In this document: positions 7,869 to 16,041 of the stretch, one piece after another | Position numbering within the stretch: the first letter of the stretch is position 1 | How the letters are laid out: each line of letters begins with the position of its first letter | Assembly: GCA_002307115.1 (NCBI GenBank) | Contig: DBTP01000210.1 | Span: 14,471-38,117 of the forward strand | Length of the DNA: 23,647 nucleotides | Reading direction: 5' to 3' | DNA from: Fibrobacter sp. UBA1313 | GTDB taxonomy: Bacteria > Fibrobacterota > Fibrobacteria > Fibrobacterales > Fibrobacteraceae | Notes under the pieces: generated by a model | The model's input: the letters and a program-made list of their open reading frames with translations, nothing else | What the model was told of the DNA's origin: nothing | Database searches by the model: none | Translations under genes and position numbers: made by a program

Positions 7869-10568
7869 ATGTTCCCTATACGCATTGGTCTTTTTTTATC
7901 TTTTTTGCTTCTTCTGCTGGGAGCGTGTTCGGATAATTCCGGGGGAATATCTAAAGCAACAGAACACTCAGGAATGGTTTTTATTGAAGCTGCTGAAAAA
8001 AGTACGATATTAGGGACAAACGATTCTTCTGCCGTATCTTCTGTGAAACCTGAAATGAATGTTTCTTTTACTTACAATTATTTTCTTTCAAGGAGCGAAG
8101 TCACAAAGGCAGAATATGCTGACATTATGGGGAATGAGACGGTGTTATCGACCGATTCAGCGAACCTTCCTCAAACAGATGTTACTTATTATGATGCGAT
8201 TCTTTTTGCCAATGCAAAATCCCAGAAAGAAGGTTTTGATACTGCTTATTCCTATTCAACAATGACACTGGACACCGAGGGAAATTGTATAAATCTGGAA
8301 GGACTCGTGTTTGATCCTACTAAAGAATCTTATCGATTGCCAACAGAGGCGGAATGGGTATTTGCGGCAAGTGATGGCTGGAACACAAGTAGCGCGTGGA
8401 CCAATGATAATTCCAATGATGTCGCCCATTCAGTTTGCACACAAGATAAAAATACACTGGGTCTTTGCGATATGGCAGGGAACGTGATGGAATGGATGAA
8501 TGACTGGTTAGGGAACTTTTTGGATACCTCTGTCACAAACTATGTCGGTGCTTCAGATGGTGGAGCCCTTGGTGAACGCGTAGTCAAAGGGGGCTCTTTC
8601 CGAAATACAGCCTCTAATATCAATTGGATTTCTCGTGGGGATATTTACACGGTGACTGCATCGACAAAAGCGGATTACGTTGGTTTTCGCCTCGCTTTTG
8701 GGAATATTCCTGAACCCCATTGGGTGAATTCCAATGGAATAACCACCTCTCTTGTTTCCATTTTGATAAACTCTGGGAGACTTAAATCAATTCTAGGGAC
8801 ATTCAATGCAAAAATGGCCTTTGTGAACTACGAAACAGGAAACCTTGCCTATATTGATTTTTCGAATTCCACTCTCGCGGTCACTGAGATTGTGGATACC
8901 CATCCTGTGTTTCACCCGGACATCTCACCCGATGGAAAACGAGTCGCGTTCTGCACCAAAGTCGAAGGCGTGAGCGGAACCTCTGAGGTGTACGTGCGCG
9001 ATCTCAACGCCACAGGAACCAACCTCGTCAAACTCAATGTGGCGAGTGCGGCGATTCCTCGCTGGCGCGTGGTGGGTGGAGACACGGTGATCGTTTATGT
9101 GACCGATGCGGGGAACAACAAAGAGGATGCGGAGTGGAAACAAAAAAGTACTTGGCAAGTCCCCTTTGCGGGTGGCAAGTTTGGAACGCCCGTGAAACTT
9201 TTTGATGGCTCTTATCATGGCGGCATCTCTGAGGATGGCAATCTAGCGGTCACCGGGGCGCGTCTTTTGCGCGCAAACATCAACGGCAAGGACACTGTGT
9301 GGTACAATGGGGAACAGGCCTGCAACGCATCCATTTCAAAGGACTCCACAAAGCGCACGCTATTCTTAGATTTCGGCAGTGAAACAGGCAAGGCTTTTGT
9401 GGGGAAGGACTATGCGACCCATGAACGTTTACTTTTTGCCGACAGCACAGGCAAACTCATCCAGAGCATCGCTGCACCCATCAACTACACATTTGATCAT
9501 TCGGAATGGTCAAATGTGAAGAATGTTGCCGTGGCAAGTGTGACTAATTCCAATGGGGCTCATTCGAAACTATATATCATAAATACAAAAGATTCTTCAT
9601 TAATAAATGTCGCTGAAGGGAATGAACTTTGGCATCCTAGTTTATGGGTCGGGGTCTCCAATTTCAATTTGAATACAGAATTAAACTTGGATAGTGTCGG
9701 CGTTTATATGACAGAAGAAAGTGTTGTTGGAGAATCCCATATTTTGCGTTATAAAATGGAACTTTTGTGGGAATTTTATGATTCGGTGGAGGTGGCTATT
9801 GTTGGGTCTTCTCGCCCTTACGCAGGTGTGAATCCATCAAAATTGAGTGTCGGCTTTGCTGTCAATTTTTCTCATGTTCCCAATGATATATTTATTTCTG
9901 AATACTTTGTAGAAAATTACTTTCTTCCTTTATTTCCTAAACTGAAAACCATTGTTGTTTCTTTGGATCTGGACATGTGGTATAAAGTAAATGGGGAAGA
10001 TTGGAATAATTATTATGCTCGGGCCCCTGGATTCACCTATGATCACAATCATGAATTCTGGAAGGATGGCGTTCCAAAAAGTATGTTACAGCACACGAGA
10101 GAGGCCTGGGGAGCTTCCGAAGACATTCGATCTTACTTATGCGATTCATTAGGTTATGTTGTTCCTGCAACTCTTGGGTGGGGAACCTCTGTAGAACTCT
10201 CGCGAGATTCGATTATAGAGGATGAAAATATCCGCCTGAATGAAGCTTTGCTTGCATTGGAAACTATTATTTCAAAAGCTCAAAATTTTAATGTGAATGT
10301 GGTAGGTATTATTTTTCCACAGTCCCCTCTGTATGCTGAAACGGGAGCTTTCGGTCGCTATGGACTTAGAAGAAGTCGCGCGCTAACGCTTATTGAACAA
10401 ATCAGTACTTTAGAAAGTAAATATTCTAATTTTCATCTAATGGATGAAAATAAAATGGGCTATCATGATTATACCGATGACATGGCCTACAACTGGGATC
10501 ATCTTGCTTATAAAGGTGCCGCTCAACTTACTACTCGCCTTGATTCATTGCTAACAACATTGGAATAA
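7869..10568 (+). CDS. TIGR02171 family lipoprotein, array copy 1 (C-terminal type A)
   Basis: An 899-residue lipoprotein (lipobox LLGAC, C20). Residues about 33-280 form an FGE-sulfatase (SUMF1)-like domain: LPTEAEWVFAA, GLCDMAGNVMEW, VVKGGSF, YVGFRLAF. The paired active-site cysteines of true formylglycine-generating enzymes are absent, so it is probably a binding domain. Residues about 310-595 are a TolB/PD40-like propeller ('HPDISPDGKRVAF'). Residues about 595-899 look SGNH-hydrolase-like, with GSSR (S647, S648) near the front and WDHL (D877, H878) near the end. The family is a known Fibrobacter paralogous family of unknown function. Its N-terminal third differs from copies 2-4, while the propeller DNA is almost the same, which suggests gene conversion. 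Its stop is followed by copy 2 after 10 nt. Confidence 0.88.
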   Translation: MFPIRIGLFLSFLLLLLGACSDNSGGISKATEHSGMVFIEAAEKSTILGTNDSSAVSSVKPEMNVSFTYNYFLSRSEVTKAEYADIMGNETVLSTDSANLPQTDVTYYDAILFANAKSQKEGFDTAYSYSTMTLDTEGNCINLEGLVFDPTKESYRLPTEAEWVFAASDGWNTSSAWTNDNSNDVAHSVCTQDKNTLGLCDMAGNVMEWMNDWLGNFLDTSVTNYVGASDGGALGERVVKGGSFRNTASNINWISRGDIYTVTASTKADYVGFRLAFGNIPEPHWVNSNGITTSLVSILINSGRLKSILGTFNAKMAFVNYETGNLAYIDFSNSTLAVTEIVDTHPVFHPDISPDGKRVAFCTKVEGVSGTSEVYVRDLNATGTNLVKLNVASAAIPRWRVVGGDTVIVYVTDAGNNKEDAEWKQKSTWQVPFAGGKFGTPVKLFDGSYHGGISEDGNLAVTGARLLRANINGKDTVWYNGEQACNASISKDSTKRTLFLDFGSETGKAFVGKDYATHERLLFADSTGKLIQSIAAPINYTFDHSEWSNVKNVAVASVTNSNGAHSKLYIINTKDSSLINVAEGNELWHPSLWVGVSNFNLNTELNLDSVGVYMTEESVVGESHILRYKMELLWEFYDSVEVAIVGSSRPYAGVNPSKLSVGFAVNFSHVPNDIFISEYFVENYFLPLFPKLKTIVVSLDLDMWYKVNGEDWNNYYARAPGFTYDHNHEFWKDGVPKSMLQHTREAWGASEDIRSYLCDSLGYVVPATLGWGTSVELSRDSIIEDENIRLNEALLALETIISKAQNFNVNVVGIIFPQSPLYAETGAFGRYGLRRSRALTLIEQISTLESKYSNFHLMDENKMGYHDYTDDMAYNWDHLAYKGAAQLTTRLDSLLTTLE

Positions 10569-10578
10569 TATATCGCTG

Positions 10579-13326
10579 ATGAAACAAACATTTTCGTTAC
10601 TTCTTTTCCTTTTACTGACAGTTTCCTGCACCGATCCCAGTCATGATTCGAGTGTGCAGGCGAAGGTAGATTCTGAACATACTGGCATGATCCTCGTGGA
10701 AGCTACTGGAGAGTCGACAACTCTGGGTACCAATGAGGCGGCTGCGGCCTCCAATGCTAAACCCGCGATGAAAGTAAAATTTGCCTATGACTTCTCCCTC
10801 TCCAAAAGCGAAGTCACTCGTAGCGAATATGCCGCTCTTATGGAGAAAAATTCATCAATCCCTTCTGATAGCGCAGAACTTCCCCTAACCAATGTGACTT
10901 ATTACGATGCCGTATTGTACGCAAATGCTCGCTCTGTGAGCGAAAGTCACGACACGGCCTATTCCTATTCTTCGGCGACGTTCGATTCCGAGGGCAGCTG
11001 CACCAATCTGCAGGGCCTTGTGTTTGATCCCTCCAAAGAAGCATATAGACTCCCCACAGAGGCGGAATGGGTTCTCGCCGCTGGAGAGGGTTGGAATACC
11101 TCCAGCGCATGGACGAATGCCAACTCAGAATACCACAGCCACCCCGTTTGCACTATCGGAGAAAATGACCTTGGCCTCTGTGACATGGCGGGGAACGCGA
11201 TGGAATGGGTGAATGACTGGCTTGGCAACTTACTCGATACGAGTGTTACGAATTCCGTAGGTGCTTCAGACGGAGGCTCTTTAGGACAACGGGTGGTAAA
11301 AGGGGGGAGCTATCGCAATGATCCCTCGAATATCACACTCTATTCTCGAGGAGATGTCTATGCAGTGACCTCCGCAACAAAGGCCACATACGTGGGCTTC
11401 CGCCTCGCCTTCGGGAGCATTCCAACACCTCTCTGGGTGGGCGGTACTGGGGTCTCGTCCTCCCGTGTCTCCATTGTCGCGAGTTCCGGGCAGGTAAAGT
11501 CTGTTACAGGTTCCTACCAGACCAAATTAGCCTTCGTGAACTACGAAACAGGAAACCTCGCCTATGTTGACTTTTCCAATTCTAGCCTAGCGGTCACTGA
11601 AATTGTGGATACCCATCCTGTGTTTCACCCGGACATCTCACCCGATGGCAAACGAGTCGCGTTCTGCACCAAAGTCGAAGGCGTGAGTGGAACCTCTGAG
11701 GTGTATGTGCGAGACCTTAACGCCACCGGGAGTAACCTCGTCAAACTCAATGTGGCGAGTGCAGCGATTCCGCGGTGGCGCGTGGTGGGTGGAGACACGG
11801 TGATCGTTTATGTGACCGATGCTGGGAACAACAAAGAGGACGCGGAGTGGAAACAAAAAAGCACTTGGCAAGTATCCTTTGCGGGTGGCAAGTTTGGAAC
11901 GCCGGTGAAACTTTTTGACGGAAGCTATCACGGAGGTATTTCTAAGGATGGCTCTCTCGCCGTCACCGGGGCGCGTCTTTTACGAGCGAACGTCAACGGC
12001 AAAGACACCGTGTGGTACAATGGGGAACAGGCCTGTAACGTATCGCTATCCAAGGACTCCACGAAGCGTACGCTCTTCCTGGACTTCGGTAGCGAAACAG
12101 GCAAAATTTTTGTGGGCAAGGATTATGCGACGCATGAACGTTTACTTTTTGCCGACAGCACAGGCAAACTCATCCAGAGCATCGCGGCACCCACTAAGTA
12201 TACCTTTGATCATTCGGAATGGTCGAACGTGAAAAATGTTGCCGTGGCAACTGTTACCAACACTAACGGAGCACACTCCGCCATCTATCTCATCAATACT
12301 GCGGACTCCTCGTTGCTGAAGGTTGCGGAAGGTGATGAACTTTGGCATCCCTGTCTGTGGGTGACATATAGCGATGACTTTCTCTATCCCTATGACTATG
12401 ACAATTCATCCAACGCATCTATGGAAAGTTTTTTTAAGCTAGATATAGATAGTGCTGGCGTCTATATGACAGAAAATAATGTTGTTGGAGAGTCTTGTAT
12501 TTTGCGTTACAAAATGGAATTATTGTGGAAATACTATGATTCAGTACAAGTCGCAATCATCGGCTCATCCCGTTCATTTGGGGGCGTAAATCCCATTTTG
12601 ATCTCTAGTGGTTATGCTGTCAATTTTTCTCATGTTCCCAATGATATTTATATATCCGAATATTTTATTCAAAATTATTTTCTTCCTTTATTCCCCAAAC
12701 TTAAAACCATTGTTGTTTCTTTGGATCTTGATATGTGGTATAAAGTAAATGGAGATGACTGGAATACTTATTATAAAGAGTCCGTTGGATATCAATATGA
12801 TCAAAATCACAATTTTTGGAAAGATGGTATTCCTGTAAATCTTTTACAGTACACGGAAAATGCTTGGGGCGGTTCCATTGATTCTCGATTGCAACTCACA
12901 GATTCATTAGGTTACAACTATCAACCTTCTGTTGGATGGGGAAGCAGTCCTGAACTTTCAAGAGATTCTATTTTTAATGATGAAACCACTCGCTTAGGCG
13001 AAGCCATGACTTCGTTGGAAAATATTATTTTACTTTCCCGGAATTTTAATATTAATGTAATTGGAGTAATTTTTCCATTGTCACCTCTGTATGCGCAAAC
13101 AGGATCCTACGGACGATATGGACTGAGAAGAAGCAAAGCGACAGCCCTCATTGAGCAGTTAAAAGTCTTGGAAAAAATTTACTCGAATTTTGTTTTATTT
13201 GATGAAAACAAATATGGGGCGCATGATTACGATGATTCCAAAGCTGCAAACTGGGATCACTTATCTGGAGCGGGTGCCGCTCAGCTTACTACTCGCCTTG
13301 ACTCTTTGCTGAAAACGTTGGAATAA
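10579..13326 (+). CDS. TIGR02171 family lipoprotein, array copy 2 (C-terminal type A)
   Basis: A 915-residue lipoprotein (lipobox LTVSC, C17) with the same three-part layout: FGE-like about 33-285 without the catalytic Cys pair, propeller about 310-595, and SGNH-like about 600-915 with GSSR (S663, S664) and NWDHL (H894). The C-terminal part is clearly related to copy 1 ('AVNFSHVPNDI', 'KLKTIVVSLDLDMWYKVNG'), whereas the first two domains are closest to copies 3 and 4. It starts at ATG 10579; the position where copies 3 and 5 have an upstream ATG carries ATA here. The propeller segment uses more G/C-ending codons than the AT-rich C-terminal domain, consistent with a mosaic origin. The likely location is the outer surface or periplasm, anchored by lipid. 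Confidence 0.88.
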   Translation: MKQTFSLLLFLLLTVSCTDPSHDSSVQAKVDSEHTGMILVEATGESTTLGTNEAAAASNAKPAMKVKFAYDFSLSKSEVTRSEYAALMEKNSSIPSDSAELPLTNVTYYDAVLYANARSVSESHDTAYSYSSATFDSEGSCTNLQGLVFDPSKEAYRLPTEAEWVLAAGEGWNTSSAWTNANSEYHSHPVCTIGENDLGLCDMAGNAMEWVNDWLGNLLDTSVTNSVGASDGGSLGQRVVKGGSYRNDPSNITLYSRGDVYAVTSATKATYVGFRLAFGSIPTPLWVGGTGVSSSRVSIVASSGQVKSVTGSYQTKLAFVNYETGNLAYVDFSNSSLAVTEIVDTHPVFHPDISPDGKRVAFCTKVEGVSGTSEVYVRDLNATGSNLVKLNVASAAIPRWRVVGGDTVIVYVTDAGNNKEDAEWKQKSTWQVSFAGGKFGTPVKLFDGSYHGGISKDGSLAVTGARLLRANVNGKDTVWYNGEQACNVSLSKDSTKRTLFLDFGSETGKIFVGKDYATHERLLFADSTGKLIQSIAAPTKYTFDHSEWSNVKNVAVATVTNTNGAHSAIYLINTADSSLLKVAEGDELWHPCLWVTYSDDFLYPYDYDNSSNASMESFFKLDIDSAGVYMTENNVVGESCILRYKMELLWKYYDSVQVAIIGSSRSFGGVNPILISSGYAVNFSHVPNDIYISEYFIQNYFLPLFPKLKTIVVSLDLDMWYKVNGDDWNTYYKESVGYQYDQNHNFWKDGIPVNLLQYTENAWGGSIDSRLQLTDSLGYNYQPSVGWGSSPELSRDSIFNDETTRLGEAMTSLENIILLSRNFNINVIGVIFPLSPLYAQTGSYGRYGLRRSKATALIEQLKVLEKIYSNFVLFDENKYGAHDYDDSKAANWDHLSGAGAAQLTTRLDSLLKTLE

Positions 13327-13327
13327 T

Positions 13328-16039
13328 ATGCCACTGATTAAACAAATATGTTTGTTGCTTTTTTTCCTTTTACTGACAATATCCTGCACAGATCTCAGTC
13401 ATGATTCCAGTGTGCAAGCGAAGGTGGATTCCGAGCACACGGGCATGATCCTCGTGGAAGCCACGGGAGCATCAACCACTCTCGGCACCAGTGACACCTC
13501 AGCCCCTTCCAATGCGAAGCCCGCTATGCAGGTGAAGCTTGCCTACGACTTCTCCCTCTCCAAAAGTGAAGTCACTCGTAGCGAATATGCCGCTCTCATG
13601 GAAAAAAATTTATCAATCGCTTCTGACAGCGCAAACCTTCCGCAGACGAATGTGACATACTACGATGCCGTTCTCTATGCGAACGCTCGCTCCTCTAAAG
13701 AAGGTTACGACACGGCCTACACTTATACTTCGGCAACGTTCGATTCTGAAGGGAGTTGTACCAACTTGCAAGGCCTTGTATTCGATCCCTCCAAAGAAGC
13801 GTATCGACTCCCCACAGAATCGGAATGGATGCTTGCGGCAGGCGAAGGCTGGAATACCTCCAATGCTTGGACGAATGCCAACTCGGAATACCACAGCCAT
13901 CCCGTATGCACCATCGGAGAAAATGACCTAGGCTTCTGTGATATGGCAGGGAACGCCATGGAATGGGTGAACGACTGGCTCGGCAACCTGCTGGATACTA
14001 CAGTTACGAATTCAGTGGGTGCCCCGGACGGAGGCGCGTTAGGGCAGCGTGTAGTGAAAGGGGGGAGCTACAAGAACGATCCCTCAAATATTACGCTTTA
14101 CTCTCGTGGGGATGTCTATGCAGTCACTTCGGCGACCAAGGCGGAGTATGTGGGCTTCCGCCTTGCTTTCGGAAGCATTCCAGCGCCTCTCTGGGTGAGT
14201 GGCACAGGGGCATCTACCTCTCGCGTTTCCATTGTTGCAAGTTCCTCTCAGGTGAAGTCCATCACGGGCACTTATCGGGCCAAATTAGCCTTTGTGAACT
14301 ACGAAACAGGAAACCTTGCCTATATTGATTTTTCAAATTCCACTCTTGCGGTCACTGAAATTGTGGATACCCTTCCTGTCTTTCACCCGGACATCTCGCC
14401 CGATGGCAAACGAGTCGCGTTCTGCACCAAAGTCGAAGGCGTGAGTGGAACCTCTGAGGTGTATGTGCGAGACCTTAACGCCACCGGGAGTAACCTTGTC
14501 AAACTCAATGTGGCGAGTGCGGCGATTCCTCGCTGGCGCGTGGTGGGTGGAGACACGGTGATCGTTTATGTGACCGATGCGGGGAACAACAAAGAGAACG
14601 CCGAGTGGAAACAAAAGAGTACGTGGCAGGTTTCCTTTGCGGGTGGCAAGTTTGGAACACCCGTAAAACTTTTTGATGGTTCTTATCACGGGGGCATTTC
14701 TGAGGATGGCTCTCTCGCCGTCACCGGGGCGCGTCTTTTACGAGCGAACGTCAACGGTAAAGATACAGTATGGTACAACGGAGAGCAGGCCTGTAACGTA
14801 TCGCTCTCCAATGACTCCACGAAGCGAATTCTATTCCTAGACTTCGGTAGCGAAACAGGCAAAACTTTTGTGGGGAAGGATTATGCAACCCATGAACGTT
14901 TACTTTTTGCCGACAGCACAGGCAAACTTATCCAGAGCATCGCTGCACCCATCAACTACACTTTTGATCATTCGGAATGGTCGAACGTGAAAAATGTTGC
15001 CGTGGCCACTGTCACCAACACCAACGGAGCGCACTCTGCCATCTATTTCATCAATACTGCGGACTCTTCGCTGTTGAAGGTTGCGGAAGGTGATGAACTC
15101 TGGCATCCCAGTTTGTGGGTGAATGCTAACAACATCCTCTTGCAAACGGATCTGGATCTGGATAGTGCGGGCATTTATTTCCTTGAATCCTCTGACTTGA
15201 ATGTGCTTACCTTTCGCTATAAAATGGAACTTTTCTGGCAATATTATGATTCTGTGAAAACGATTATTGTAGGATCATCAAGACCATTGCGAGGTATAAA
15301 TCCCTTGCTTTTTGAGTCTTCTAATTTTGTACTCAATATGGCACAAACTCCCAACAATATCTATTTGAGTCGCTATATTATTAAAAATTACATATTTAAT
15401 CATTGTTCAAAACTAAAGACAATCATTCTTTCTTTGGATATTGATTTTTGGAATAAAGAAGAAAGTGCTGAATGGAATATGTTTTATCAGCCACTTCCAG
15501 GAGTGGTGTATGATGCAAATCATGATTTCTGGCAAGCAGGGGTACCACAGGGCCTTTCCGAATTAACCGCAAAAGCATTGGAAGGTAGTTCAGAAATGCG
15601 CTCTTCGGTTACTTATAATCGGGGCTTTGATAAAGTGGATGGAGGCGGTTGGGCAGAGCCTTCAGTGAATGGGGATAGCACTTGGTTTGATACTGCTCCA
15701 ACGCTTTTTTACAATAGTTTAGACTGTCTCAATGACATTATTTCTGTTGCAAATGATCACAATGTGCAAGTCATCGGTGTGATTTTTCCACAAAATCCGC
15801 GATACGTTACAACAGGTTCTTTTGGCCGCTATGGTTTGCGTAGAAGTGAAGCGGATACACTCATTGGAAAAATTCAGGAATTAGAAAACAGGCATCCAAA
15901 TTTTCGTTTGATGGATGAAAATAAAATGGGCCATCATGATTATACTGACAATATGGGTTATGATGATGATCATCTCAATGCTTTAGGTGCAACTCAATTG
16001 ACAGCCCGCCTGGATTCATTGCTAACAACGTTGGAATAA
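13328..16039 (+). CDS. TIGR02171 family lipoprotein, array copy 3 (C-terminal type B)
   Basis: A 903-residue lipoprotein (lipobox LTISC, C20). The FGE-like and propeller domains match copies 2 and 4 closely down to the DNA. From about residue 598 the sequence changes to a type of its own: GSSRPLRGINP (S650, S651), 'LKTIILSLDIDFWNKEES', 'VIGVIFPQNPRY' and DDDHLNALGA (H882). The last ~30 codons ('DENKMGHHDYTD' to 'RLDSLLTTLE') return to the array consensus. The ATG at 13328 begins one base after the TAA of copy 2 (TAATATG), so translation is probably coupled, with the GGA in the preceding gene's last codons acting as a weak ribosome binding site. I infer the same scaffold as its neighbours with a different effector domain. 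Confidence 0.88.
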   Translation: MPLIKQICLLLFFLLLTISCTDLSHDSSVQAKVDSEHTGMILVEATGASTTLGTSDTSAPSNAKPAMQVKLAYDFSLSKSEVTRSEYAALMEKNLSIASDSANLPQTNVTYYDAVLYANARSSKEGYDTAYTYTSATFDSEGSCTNLQGLVFDPSKEAYRLPTESEWMLAAGEGWNTSNAWTNANSEYHSHPVCTIGENDLGFCDMAGNAMEWVNDWLGNLLDTTVTNSVGAPDGGALGQRVVKGGSYKNDPSNITLYSRGDVYAVTSATKAEYVGFRLAFGSIPAPLWVSGTGASTSRVSIVASSSQVKSITGTYRAKLAFVNYETGNLAYIDFSNSTLAVTEIVDTLPVFHPDISPDGKRVAFCTKVEGVSGTSEVYVRDLNATGSNLVKLNVASAAIPRWRVVGGDTVIVYVTDAGNNKENAEWKQKSTWQVSFAGGKFGTPVKLFDGSYHGGISEDGSLAVTGARLLRANVNGKDTVWYNGEQACNVSLSNDSTKRILFLDFGSETGKTFVGKDYATHERLLFADSTGKLIQSIAAPINYTFDHSEWSNVKNVAVATVTNTNGAHSAIYFINTADSSLLKVAEGDELWHPSLWVNANNILLQTDLDLDSAGIYFLESSDLNVLTFRYKMELFWQYYDSVKTIIVGSSRPLRGINPLLFESSNFVLNMAQTPNNIYLSRYIIKNYIFNHCSKLKTIILSLDIDFWNKEESAEWNMFYQPLPGVVYDANHDFWQAGVPQGLSELTAKALEGSSEMRSSVTYNRGFDKVDGGGWAEPSVNGDSTWFDTAPTLFYNSLDCLNDIISVANDHNVQVIGVIFPQNPRYVTTGSFGRYGLRRSEADTLIGKIQELENRHPNFRLMDENKMGHHDYTDNMGYDDDHLNALGATQLTARLDSLLTTLE

Positions 16040-16041
16040 AT

